From positions 62,001-126,000 of the forward strand of contig JAACMV010000027.1 in NCBI GenBank assembly GCA_010909725.1: 64,000 nt of DNA. Direction: 5' to 3'. The notes under the pieces are model-generated. The model saw only the letters and a list, made by a program, of their open reading frames with translations. It made no database searches and was not told where the DNA came from. A program made the position numbers and the translations under genes. Source of the DNA: Picochlorum sp. 'celeri' (taxonomy: Eukaryota > Chlorophyta > Trebouxiophyceae). This document shows, one piece after another, positions 17,728 through 27,424 of the stretch (positions are counted from its first letter, which is position 1; each line of letters starts with the position of its first letter).

Positions 17728-19743
17728 ATGTCGCTCCAAACTTTGTTATATGGGCTGATCAGACATTCCATATTGATATCTCTGTGTGGTGTTGTTTTAG
17801 GGGGAGATTGGTTGGAGCAATCCATCTATATACACTCGGTGGACTCGCACTGGTGTGTTCAACTTCTAAATTCTTCTTCTTCTTCTTCTCTTGGTTGCTC
17901 ATCATCTGATCGCGGGCGTGGATTGGTGGGTGCACTATGGAATGTACATGATGTGGCAGCGTTGGATAATCTGCCTGTGGATGCGCTGTACAACTACACC
18001 CTTGTTGTACAGCAACATGATCTTGGTGGCGTATTGCAGCACCTGACAACTCCATCTCGAAAGGAAAGGGTCTCTTCCATCCTCGTGGGGCCCCATGGCG
18101 AGTCTTCAGAACATAGTGCGACGTGGAGCTGGGATAATACAAGATCTCTATCCAAGTTTCAGAGGGAGGCGGCGATGAGGGGCCATGACTGGAACCCTCA
18201 AGGCCTTGACATCCCAGTAGTTGAGATTCCATTGGCTCTCTTGTCGTCCAATATGACTCTGTTGACTGGTAATAGATCGGTATTCAATGAAGAAAGGTAC
18301 AAAAAAGGCTCGGGTCCATTGTTTCTGTCTCGCGTGAAGCATCACATGTTGGCAGAGGCTTCCAACAACAGCACCTCGTGCCTAGAGCAGAAAACATGCC
18401 TGCCTGTCGGTGGGTTCTCGGTTCTGTCTAGTGCAGGTCCCAAGGGTTTTCCCACCATACTTGTTGTATCTCGGCTCGATAATTTTGAATTTTTCCACGG
18501 CATTCGGACTGCTCACGATGGTCCAGACAGTAGGCCAGGATTGTGCACAATGATGCTTGTTGCCTCAAAAATATTGTCTGAAGAACTCTCATCTGGCCTG
18601 AAAAAGAGGGTCGTATTCGCAGCCCTACAATCAGAATCTAACGATTTCATGGGTGGGCGCAGATTGGTGTACGAAGTAGACTCAAATAAGCGGTTCATAT
18701 CGCGCATGCTGCAGATGTCTGATGTTGAGGTGGTCATTGATGTGTCAGGCCTTGATTTGGGCCGAGCCATGGTAGAGACGGGTGGCACGACCGCTCTGTA
18801 CGCTCATAAGAATCCCAATGAACGTGACAATGGGACAGTATCTGGCACAATCATTGCCCAGCTGCGCAAATCCCTTTCCACATATGGCAGGATCAACCTG
18901 CATGAAGTGCAGTCTGGCAAGGTTGGGCTTCCTCCCACCTCGGGGCGCTTGCTCGGCTTTTTGTACCCAACATTGCCAATAATATCAATAACAGAATATA
19001 AGTCAGAATATATACATGGCACGGGTCTGCATAGAGCAAGCAGAAAGGATCAAATTCACATCATCAAATCTATGGCTTCTGGCCTCGCTGAGACTCTCAT
19101 CGGCAAACGTGCCGGTGTGCAAGTCTCATCGCACGAAACAGAAAGATTAATGGCGTGTCTATCTTCAAATGCAGAGTTTCTACTGCTCGACTGCGATATC
19201 ATACAAGAGATTCCCTTTGGAGGACCATTTGACACAGCCCACATGAAATCAGGGTATCCAGGCATTGTTCGGTTCATGGCAGAAGATTCAGCCATCTTCA
19301 TGTATGATAGGCTCCAATCATCTTTGGAAAGATTCGTGTGGAATTATCTAGTTCCATCATCAGCAGGACAGGCATGCAACGCAAGGAATGCAACCTCATG
19401 TCCAGATGGGACATCATGTGGAGGACGAGTCTCAGGGAGAGGTGCGGAATGGGCAACTTGTGTCTCACATCCACCCCTATTCGTACCTGCGTTTTCCTAC
19501 TATATGACATACAGCCACACCGAAGGTTGGTCAGTAAATTCCAGTCGCGGGGATTCATGGGAGGCATCATATGAAATGATGCCCCCCGATCCAATGCTGG
19601 TTGAAAGCAACTGGGAGACTGGCCAGCCCTCACTGACTGTGTACATGGCCGAGGATCCCTCGACAAACTCGAGAATTTTCTTCATTGGTGTCTCCACAAC
19701 AGCCATCGCTGCAGTCTTCTCATTCTTCTTCTTACAGAAATAA
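17728..19743 (+). CDS. Nicastrin, gamma-secretase subunit
   Basis: The gene encodes 671 residues. A signal peptide (1-25, LLYGLIRHSILISLCGVVLG) leads into a large lumenal ectodomain and one C-terminal membrane helix (about 650-668, FFIGVSTTAIAAVFSFFF). Matches to nicastrin are CLPVGGFSVLSSAGP, PTILVVSRLDNFEFFHGI, the aminopeptidase-like region PGLCTMMLVASKI, and VVFAALQSESNDFMGGRR, then DPMLVESNW near the end. Multiple N-x-S/T sites fit a glycoprotein. Nicastrin holds and gates substrates in the presenilin complex. The Ser-rich stretch near residue 50 is encoded by a TCT repeat. Its stop lies 18 bp from the convergent TIM14 stop. Confidence 0.85.
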   Translation: MSLQTLLYGLIRHSILISLCGVVLGGDWLEQSIYIHSVDSHWCVQLLNSSSSSSLGCSSSDRGRGLVGALWNVHDVAALDNLPVDALYNYTLVVQQHDLGGVLQHLTTPSRKERVSSILVGPHGESSEHSATWSWDNTRSLSKFQREAAMRGHDWNPQGLDIPVVEIPLALLSSNMTLLTGNRSVFNEERYKKGSGPLFLSRVKHHMLAEASNNSTSCLEQKTCLPVGGFSVLSSAGPKGFPTILVVSRLDNFEFFHGIRTAHDGPDSRPGLCTMMLVASKILSEELSSGLKKRVVFAALQSESNDFMGGRRLVYEVDSNKRFISRMLQMSDVEVVIDVSGLDLGRAMVETGGTTALYAHKNPNERDNGTVSGTIIAQLRKSLSTYGRINLHEVQSGKVGLPPTSGRLLGFLYPTLPIISITEYKSEYIHGTGLHRASRKDQIHIIKSMASGLAETLIGKRAGVQVSSHETERLMACLSSNAEFLLLDCDIIQEIPFGGPFDTAHMKSGYPGIVRFMAEDSAIFMYDRLQSSLERFVWNYLVPSSAGQACNARNATSCPDGTSCGGRVSGRGAEWATCVSHPPLFVPAFSYYMTYSHTEGWSVNSSRGDSWEASYEMMPPDPMLVESNWETGQPSLTVYMAEDPSTNSRIFFIGVSTTAIAAVFSFFFLQK

Positions 19744-19761
19744 AACAAAAATCATTTGTAA

Positions 19762-20181
19762 TCAAAACACGCTCCCACCCCCCTTCTTTTTCCCCAACAA
19801 CATTTCTTTCGCTTCATTTACTTTTGTAGCGATGTAACTACTCCCCCCCGAATCTGGATGATTTGCAATCATTATCCTACGATGGGCCTCCTTCACCTTT
19901 TGCTCAGGAGCACTCTCTCTAATCCCCAAAATTTGTGCGGCCTCTCTTCTCGTCATCTCGGGCAGAAATCCTCCCTTGTAAAACTGCCTCATCTTACTCC
20001 CAGCAGCCTTCCACCCATGGTACGCTTCGAAAGCGAACCGTGCAGCGTACGCAGCAGCTCCAGCTGCAAGCCCAGCCACAAGAGGAGTCGCCTGCGCACC
20101 AATAGATGAAAATCATAACAATAGTGTACACAATGTACGTCCTAAACCAGGAAAGCAGCGACGCCTAAAAGCACCTACCAT
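19762..20181 (-). CDS. TIM14/PAM18, J-protein of the mitochondrial import motor
   Basis: The coding exons are 20179-20181 (only the ATG) and 19762-20091, giving 110 residues; the 87-bp intron is GTAGGT...CAG. Splicing yields MATPLVAGLAAGAAAYAARF, which matches plant TIM14 from the first residue; the unspliced frame has no suitable ATG. After one membrane span come FYKGGFLPEMTRREAAQILG and the J domain ESAPEQKVKEAHRRIMIANH with the HPD tripeptide. The protein stimulates mtHsp70 at the TIM23 channel on the matrix side of the inner membrane. The length matches the family (about 110). The start-codon-only coding exon is unusual but clear. Confidence 0.95.
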
Positions 20182-20432
20182 TCTGCACCCAACTCAACCT
20201 CTCAGTCTCGCCCGTGACGAACCAATCCAATCCCCTCTTGTTGTATTTCTCTTTGATAAATATCCTGATAAAAGAATTCTTACGATACCATTCATATGCA
20301 AAGCCTGGCGTGATTCCTGAATTCGAACAAAAAAAAGAGAAGAAATCTAACTTTGTAACTAATTACGACATTTTTATCTGCGACGATTTCAACACACCCA
20401 CAGGACCAGTCTACTTGTAATTCATAGATGAA

Positions 20433-20827
20433 ATGAATGAGGAAAAATCCGTTCCAAAACGGGTTGAAGAAGGTGCGTCACGCCCTGACATGTTCAGCTG
20501 TGAATTGAAATTGAAGACAAAGAAATCGATATTGAAGTCCCCATGACGCATTTTACGTATCTTGCAGCACTATTTTACAAGTTAAAGCAGAGAGCGTTCG
20601 TGGAATGCAGCGAATATTCCAGGGCATATGCTGAGTGCTGTAAAGGTAGAGTGATATCCATGGTATGGGCATGTCGAGAAGAATCCCGGCATCTGAGTGA
20701 TTGTATGAGTCGGTATACGAGTCGATTGAACGATCTTAAAGCGCATTGGGTAGCACGTGGGTCGCTGCACGAGATGACAGAGGCTCAATGGAACATGCTA
20801 TTAGATGAGCTATTGCATGACGGTTGA
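20433..20827 (+). CDS. CMC1-like twin CX9C mitochondrial protein
   Basis: Exons 20433-20472 and 20568-20827 give 99 residues; the 95-bp intron is GTGCGT...CAG, phase 1. Splicing produces VEEALFYKLKQRAFVECSEY, matching the family start. The twin CX9C pairs are C-SEYSRAYAE-C and C-REESRHLSD-C, with KGRVISMVWAC between them as in Cmc1. Such proteins are oxidised by Mia40 in the intermembrane space; Cmc1 stabilises COX1 during cytochrome c oxidase assembly. A second acceptor at 20592 is out of frame and is rejected. Together with TIM14 just upstream it makes a local pair of mitochondrial biogenesis genes, transcribed divergently. Confidence 0.88.
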
Positions 20828-20971
20828 AGGATGCGATTTGCCGATCAATACGTTTCTATATACAATAATACTTGAAATAATAATGAAAAGGCTGCAGCAG
20901 TGTATGTTTTCCGGGGTAGGTGTTCAAAATCCAAGTGCATCTCTCTCAGCAGACGGGCTCGGGTATTCTCT

Positions 20972-21920
20972 TCAAATTTCCGACTTCTGTGGAGCAAAAC
21001 CTTTCCTCCTCCTATTCCTTGTTGATCTGGGAGTCGGGGTTTCTGCTGATTCATCCATCGTATGCAATGGGAGGGACAGTGGCGTGACAGTGTGCCCTCC
21101 ATGGCGGTCCTCAGCCTTCACCAGAGATCCCTGTGGGGTTTCATGATGATGATCCACTTGCCTTACATCTGGAGGGGTATCCACAGCCTCCTGTTTCACC
21201 TCGCTATGTTTCAGCACGTCTGTTCGCTGGTCCATCTTCAACTCACTCACAGCTTCCCCTTCTACACACTGAGACTGCAGAGGTGGAGAGTTCTTATTCG
21301 TGCCCTTCAACGCCACCCGATCCTTCCTCTGAGACGTGGTTGAAGGGGCATACACCGCCCCAGATGCCATTCCAGACGTGATTGCAGAGTCTGATGCAGT
21401 GGGTCTCTGTGTGGCATGGTTATTCATGGACATGACAGAGGACTGCCCAGCCGCCGCCGCCGCCCGTTGGTGCTTGCCAGACCCTGTACACATGTATAAA
21501 ATTAACGTTAATTCCAGTGCGACCATGCACAGCGCAATCCCGCCACCACGCACCTCGAGGTCTCCCTCTGGGCCTCTTCACCTTGGGAACATCGCTGGCC
21601 ACCTGGGCCATTGGTGGATGCTTCCTCGGTCTACCCCTCCTTCTCTTCTGAGGATATAATAAAGAATCACTCAACTCAGATCCACCCCTCACACTGCCCT
21701 GCGGTGCCGAACCTACCAATTGAACCACCTTGGATTCTTCTTCTTCCGGCATTGACTCGATCGCCATTATCTCCCTATCAATATCCAATACATAATCTCT
21801 AGAAAATGCTGATTTCCTATGCGTCCGCAAAGATCGCCTCCGCGTGTACTCTTCTCCATCATTCGAAGCACCGTCGAGTCGTCTCCCGCTCGTCTCACCC
21901 TCGCACCGAGGGGACCCCAT
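20972..21920 (-). CDS. AT-hook DNA-binding protein
   Basis: Exons 21554-21920 and 20972-21483 give 292 residues; the 70-bp intron is GTGCGT...CAG, phase 1. Two AT-hooks lie at about residues 92-122: KRRRGRPRKHPP and KRPRGRPRG, the second ending exactly at the splice junction. AT-hooks bind the minor groove of AT-rich DNA, so the protein is probably a nuclear chromatin or transcription factor. The N-terminus is Arg/Glu-rich and the C-terminal half is low-complexity and polar with an Ala run (AAAAAG) and a basic tail (RSTRNRRRKGF). No other domain is seen. Residues away from the hooks give no family assignment. Confidence 0.78.
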
Positions 21921-22293
21921 ACCTCGTCAGGTTGACCTATCTAATTTTAATGATACACTGTCAACGGAGATATCGGTCCCATGCAGGCAGGAACAGAATG
22001 AGCCAACGGAGTGAATGCGCTGATATTCAAGTTCAAATCCTGTCCAGAGATGTTGCCTCTGTGGCACTAGTATCGAAAAAAACAATCTGATCAAGATATT
22101 GGACAACCATCGGAGGCACAGTCTGTGCTAGTATTCAGAATCAATGTCCCCAACCTATACGTCCTCTTTTGTTTGCAGGTGTCCCATCGACACAGTCCAT
22201 TGATAGGAGCAATCCTATTGGTTGATTAGGGATATGTGGGACCATGTCTTCTGAATCCTTCTGATTCAAAAATATTCATAGTATGGTGCAAAG
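21921..22293. other. 373-bp spacer between AT-hook and ALDH genes
   Basis: The two genes are divergent, so this must hold both promoters. A partial Pol III-like string (GTTCAAATCC near 22030) does not belong to a foldable tRNA. No coding potential is seen. Confidence 0.5.
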
Positions 22294-24150
22294 ATGATGG
22301 AAACAGTGCATCGGTATCTCAAAGATACCATCGGTGAGTTCATCAAGGCTACTGATAGCGAGACGCTGACCATTGCCGTGTCCATCGCATGTGGATTGGT
22401 CGTCGTGGTGCTGCTGTTGGTGGCGTATCTTAACTACCCGATGCCAGTCCCCAGCATTTATGTGGGGGTTGGATTGATGGATGAGAAACCAGAAGGATTA
22501 ACGATGCCAGCTCGGACGAGGAGTCCATCCAAGAGGGGTGGCCAGACAGGGAGCAGCATTCCGTGTTACGATCCTGGAACCATGGAGCTCTTGGGATACG
22601 CACCAGCAATGACACCTGATCAGGTATCTGCAAGCATTAAGAAGGCTAAAATAGCACAGGAGGAGTGGAAACATTCCAGTTTTGCTCATAGAAGGAGGGT
22701 GCTGTCTGTGATGCTCAAGTATATTATGGAGCATCAGGAAGACATCTGTAGGATTTCTTCCATTGATTCGGGCAAGCCCATGGTGGACGCTGCTTTTGGA
22801 GAGCTTATTGTGACGTGTGAGAAGATTCGGTGGTTGATGTCGGAGGGGGAGAGGTGGCTCAAGCCTGAGAGTAGGTCGGCAGGGAGAATGATGTTTTATA
22901 AAAAGGCGAGGGTGGAATATGTGCCCGTGGGTGTTGTGGGGGCGATCGTTCCTTTCAACTATCCATTCCACAATATTTACAATCCCATGGTGGCGGCGAT
23001 TTTTGCAGGGAATGGGATAGTGATCAAAGTGTCTGAGCATGCCAGTTGGTCTGCCCTGCACTATGCAGAGGGTATCAGAGCTGCTTTGGATGTGGCAGGG
23101 GCCCCTCCTGACTTGGTTCAGATTGTGACAGGGTATGGAGACGCTGGCCATGCTTTGGTGACTTCTGGAGTTGACAAGGTTATATTTGTTGGCTCGACAG
23201 GAGTTGGGAAGAAGGTGATGGCATCTGCCGCAGACACCCTGACTCCGGTGGTCCTGGAGCTGGGGGGAAAGGATGCTTTTATTGTGTGTGAAGATGCTGA
23301 TTTAAATGTTGCAGTTCCTACTGCGTTGCGAGGCGCCTTTCAGGCATGTGGTCAGAACTGCACGGGAGCCGAGAGGTTTATTGTGCATGAGAATGCTGTG
23401 GACAAGTTTTTGGATATTTGCATGACAGCTGTTGCGCAGATGAGGCAAGGTCCAGCGTCTCAGGACGACTCGGTTGATTTTGGCTCTCTTTGTTTACCTG
23501 GATTGGCAGAAAAGGTGCAAGAGCTGGTTGATGATGCCGTGTCACATGGTGCAACCGTGGTGACTGGTGGGCGAATGCCTTCTCCAGACTCTGAGCTCTC
23601 AACTGGGCAGTTCTATCCTCCAACCATCCTGACTGGTGTTAACGATTCCATGAGGATATGGCATGAGGAAGTGTTCGGCCCCGTCATGTCTGTAGTGACC
23701 TTTAGTACGGATGACGAAGCCATCGCACTCGCAAATGACAGTGCCTTTGGATTAGGAAGCAGTGTTTTCTGTGGCAGCAAGCGCCGCGCTCGACGGATCG
23801 CATCCAAATTGAACACCGGAATGAGCAGCATCAATGACTTTGCAGCAACATATATGGCCCAGTCCCTGCCGTTTGGGGGTGTCAAGTATTCAGGATTTGA
23901 CAGATTTGCAGGCATTGAAGGACTGAGGGGCATGTGCATCCCCAAGTCAGTTGCAGAGGATAGGTGGCCTTTTAGCACAGCAATCCCACCCTTATTACAG
24001 TACCCAGTCAAAGATCAGGCATTCAACTTTGTCACATCCCTTGTTTGGATGTTCTACTCTGAGAGCTGGACAGGATCAATCAAAGGCTTGTTTGGCCTTG
24101 CTGCATGCTTCCTACCATCATCCTTGAGAAGAAAGGCCCATCAGGAATAA
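22294..24150 (+). CDS. Membrane-anchored aldehyde dehydrogenase, ALDH22A1 type
   Basis: The gene encodes 618 residues, longer than soluble ALDHs (about 500) because of an N-terminal membrane anchor (about residues 26-48, LTIAVSIACGLVVVVLLLVAY) and a hydrophobic C-terminal extension. NAD-binding FVGSTGVGKKVM, catalytic Glu in LELGGKDAF and catalytic Cys in GQNCTGAERF are all present, as is the late EVFGPVMSVVTF motif. The pattern closely resembles plant ALDH22A1, an endomembrane ALDH of uncertain substrate. Reaction class: aldehyde plus NAD(P)+ to acid. The gene is intronless and starts at tandem ATG codons; the first is used here. Confidence 0.93.
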   Translation: MMETVHRYLKDTIGEFIKATDSETLTIAVSIACGLVVVVLLLVAYLNYPMPVPSIYVGVGLMDEKPEGLTMPARTRSPSKRGGQTGSSIPCYDPGTMELLGYAPAMTPDQVSASIKKAKIAQEEWKHSSFAHRRRVLSVMLKYIMEHQEDICRISSIDSGKPMVDAAFGELIVTCEKIRWLMSEGERWLKPESRSAGRMMFYKKARVEYVPVGVVGAIVPFNYPFHNIYNPMVAAIFAGNGIVIKVSEHASWSALHYAEGIRAALDVAGAPPDLVQIVTGYGDAGHALVTSGVDKVIFVGSTGVGKKVMASAADTLTPVVLELGGKDAFIVCEDADLNVAVPTALRGAFQACGQNCTGAERFIVHENAVDKFLDICMTAVAQMRQGPASQDDSVDFGSLCLPGLAEKVQELVDDAVSHGATVVTGGRMPSPDSELSTGQFYPPTILTGVNDSMRIWHEEVFGPVMSVVTFSTDDEAIALANDSAFGLGSSVFCGSKRRARRIASKLNTGMSSINDFAATYMAQSLPFGGVKYSGFDRFAGIEGLRGMCIPKSVAEDRWPFSTAIPPLLQYPVKDQAFNFVTSLVWMFYSESWTGSIKGLFGLAACFLPSSLRRKAHQE

Positions 24151-24389
24151 TTTCATGTACAAGAAGCGGTCGTAGACGTATGAATATATTGATTGTAAAT
24201 GGTCACCATTCACATACGTACTGTACAGTCTCCCCAGAGGTCGGCCGAGCACAACAAGTTGGTCAGTGAATTCTTGTGGGCAGAGCCATGGCGCATGAGA
24301 ATCAGACGTTGGCATCGATGGCACATGAATTCGCATCGCCACCTCCATTGCCGCACCTATTTCATTTGTGACTTTTTGGTATCAATATC

Positions 24390-26647
24390 ATGCTGGCCAG
24401 GCGCCTGGCTCTGTTTCAACGCCTCCACACTGTCAGTTCATCAACAAAGGCTGCCGCCAAGAAAGCACATCGCATAGCGTGCAATCACCAATTGATCACG
24501 CAAAATCACAAGAATTGCTTTATAGATCGCTATCCATTGTCTCAAGCAGCACATAGAAGGAGCATTATGGTAGGCGCTGCTGGGTCCTCTGCTGAAGAGA
24601 TTGAATCTCTTCGACAGCAGGTTGAAGATCTCAAGGTACGATGATGCACATTGAGTGGTAATTGGGGTATTCATGTGCCTGATGGATCTCTCCCTGTGTG
24701 TAGACTGAGTTGAAGAAGAAGGAAAACGAGCACGCCATGGTGGCTCCATATTCCAGGACCTTTTCTCGCGCGATGATCAGCACCATTCTCAACAGCGAGA
24801 GTGAGGGGTTGTCCATGGTTGGTCAAACGTTGCGTATCGCTGGATGGGTGAAAACTGGGCGCGTGGCTGGAGCTGGATCATTTGCATTCTTGGAGGTGAA
24901 CGATGGAAGCTGCTTTGCAAATATGCAAGTCATGGTGGACAAAGAAGTTGGGGATGAGGTCGGTGGGTTGAAAGAAATTACACCAACTGCTACATGTGTC
25001 CTTATCGAAGGAGAGTTGGCAAAGACGCCGGAGGGAACTAAACAAAAGGTATGTAGAATTGTGGTTGGAGTAACCCTATCGAGATCCGAGAGTGGCGCCC
25101 ACAGTAGATGTATCCCCATCAGATTTTGATGTGGGATGGCACTACCTTGACGGGCTCCTCTAGTAGATTCTCGTACATTAATTTCACCACTTTTAAAGCG
25201 GGTTGTCGACAATGGCAATCTGTGTCGGAGGTGGCGACATTCATCTTGGTAGCACATTCTGATATCCAATCATCAATCTATACAGGTCGAATTGAAGGCT
25301 CGTAAGATTCTTCATGTTGGGAGCGTAGATCCCTCTGTGTATCCTTTGGCTAAAAAGAAGCAGAGCATGGAGTATTTGAGAGAGATTGCCCATCTTAGGC
25401 CTAGAACAAACACAATTGGGGCAGTTGCACGAATCAGGAATGCACTGGCCTATGCCACGCATAAATTTTTCCAGGATAACGGATTCTTGTACGTTCATAC
25501 TCCTATTATTACCGCATCTGATTGTGAAGGTGCTGGAGAGATGTTCCAGGTGACAACTCTGCTGGGGGAGGCTGAGTCTGGAGCCCATGAGCCAGTCGAT
25601 CAAGCCGAGTTGGAAGCACTCCGTGCACAAGTTGCGGAGCAAGGAAGCAAAGTCAAAGCAGCTAAAGAAGCTGCAGCACAAGATAAGGAGAACAAAGATC
25701 TCGCAAAGGCATCTAAATCTGAAGTGAAAACATTGCTTGCTATGAAAGAATCTCTTGCACAATTGGAAGAGAAGGCTCGTGTGATTGGTGGCATCCAAAG
25801 AACAGAGAATGGATCAATCGACTACTCAAAAGACTTTTTCGGCAAGCCTGCCTACCTCACTGTCTCGGGACAGCTCAATGGAGAGTATTATGCATGCGGT
25901 CTCTCCAATGTGTATACATTTGGTCCAACGTTCCGAGCAGAAAACTCTCACACATCCCGCCATTTGGCTGAATTTTGGATGATTGAGCCAGAAATGGCAT
26001 TTTGCACGCTCCAAGACGATATGCAATGCGCAGAGGATTATGTGAGATTCTGCTGTAGGCACTTGCTGGACACCTGCCGACCAGACCTTGAATTCATCAC
26101 TAAAATGATCGATTCAGATGCAATCAATCGTTTGGAGCAGGTTGCTTCAAGTCCATTTATGCGTTTGTCGTATACGGATGCGATCGCCAAGTTGGAGGAG
26201 GTTGAAAAGAGTGGAGAAAAGAAGTTCCAGTTTCCCGTCTCTTGGGGTATCGACTTGCAGTCTGAACATGAAAGATACCTCACGGAGGAGGTATACAAGC
26301 AGCCAGTCATTGTATACGACTATCCAAAAGATATCAAGGCGTTTTATATGCGCCTGAATGATGACAACAAGACGGTCGCCGCCATGGATGTGCTCGTCCC
26401 CCGGGTAGGAGAGCTTATTGGAGGGTCCCAAAGAGAAGATCGATTCGATGTCTTGGAGGAACGAATTCAAGCCTCTGGAATGCCTTTAGAACCATATGCT
26501 TCGTATCTCGACTTGAGAAAGTATGGTACAGTGCCACATTCCGGTTTCGGTCTTGGGTTTGAGAGACTCATCCTCTTTGCCACTGGCATTGAGAACATTA
26601 GAGACGTCATCCCATTCCCAAGATGGCCCGGCAATGCCAACTTTTAA
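24390..26647 (+). CDS. NARS: Asparaginyl-tRNA synthetase, probably cytosolic and organellar
   Basis: Exons 24390-24635, 24704-25048 and 25286-26647 give 650 residues; introns of 68 and 237 bp are phase 0. An OB-fold anticodon-binding domain ([20 protein letters not shown]) is followed by the class IIb core: motif 2 [17 protein letters not shown] and motif 3 [16 protein letters not shown] charged coiled insertion (about residues 285-355) is also known from plant AsnRS. The first 59 residues ([18 protein letters not shown]) form a targeting presequence, and an internal Met at 24567 ([18 protein letters not shown]) would start a cytosolic form. Two starts on one gene therefore could serve several compartments; this is inferred from sequence alone. 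Confidence 0.94.
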
Positions 26648-26687
26648 GAAATATCATTATTGTTACAGTACAGTCATTCCATCTGAT

Positions 26688-27155
26688 CTAATGGTACAAG
26701 GTCGCTGCAGCCTCTTGCAGCAAACTCCTGGCAACATCCTTGCCTCCATCCGACAATGAGGAGATTATTCCCTCCACCAATCGATACAATATCCACCCCA
26801 GTAGTATCATCTCCACAACAGTCTTTTGCGTCATTCGTACTCTCTTTGACCTCAGAACCCTGAAAATTTCCGTCACGTCAATCTTCCCTCTACCCAGATC
26901 TCTCAGGAAGACACGTATATCCAGAGCAGCAATCCCAACAAGTGGCAGAGCTATAAGCCATTTCCCTCCCACTGCAGTGACGATGGCCAATACGCATTCC
27001 AAGATCAGAGCAGGGTACACTGCTGTATTGTAATTTTTAGCGGCATCATGTGGATTGATCTGGTCCAACTCCAAGTCTGTCAGTTGGACCAACTGATACA
27101 GTGAACAACCAAGTGCGGCAATCTGTAGAACTAATGCAAGAAACCAGACCACCAT
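26688..27155 (-). CDS. Cornichon family ER cargo receptor
   Basis: The gene encodes 155 residues, within the normal family range of about 135-160. Three to four membrane spans are visible, beginning MVVWFLALVLQIAALGC. Family landmarks are LTDLELDQINPHDAAKNYN and YPALILECVLAI, then LIALPLVGIAALDIRVFLR. Cornichon/Erv14 proteins link transmembrane cargo to COPII coats at ER exit sites. The stop codon lies 40 bp from the convergent AsnRS stop. The gene is intronless. The match is to the family; nothing in it identifies a specific cargo. Confidence 0.9.
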   Translation of the reverse strand: MVVWFLALVLQIAALGCSLYQLVQLTDLELDQINPHDAAKNYNTAVYPALILECVLAIVTAVGGKWLIALPLVGIAALDIRVFLRDLGRGKIDVTEIFRVLRSKRVRMTQKTVVEMILLGWILYRLVEGIISSLSDGGKDVARSLLQEAAATLYH

Positions 27156-27424
27156 TATTTTCTATATAATTTCATCCAAGATTCTGTGCACGGAATAAAG
27201 GGAGAAATCCAGCCCCTCTCCGACTGGCAGAATTCCAATCGGCTCAAACAAACGCACTGTATTTGTGTATGTATGAGATATATACGCATTATCAGTTTGA
27301 AAATAAAATAAAATTGAAGAATATTTTGATAGATCAGACCATGGTCTCATTCCTTGAATCAAACATTTCGTTCTTGTATTATACAATCAGTTGCATGCCA
27401 ACAAACCTTTTAAAAGCAAATTTG

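Noticed and set aside
20568..20592. Second splice acceptor for CMC1 at AAGCAG
   Set aside because: It shifts the reading frame and destroys the CX9C pairs.
22000..22060. Possible tRNA at GTTCAAATCC
   Set aside because: The T stem has a mismatch next to the loop and no anticodon or acceptor arm can be formed.
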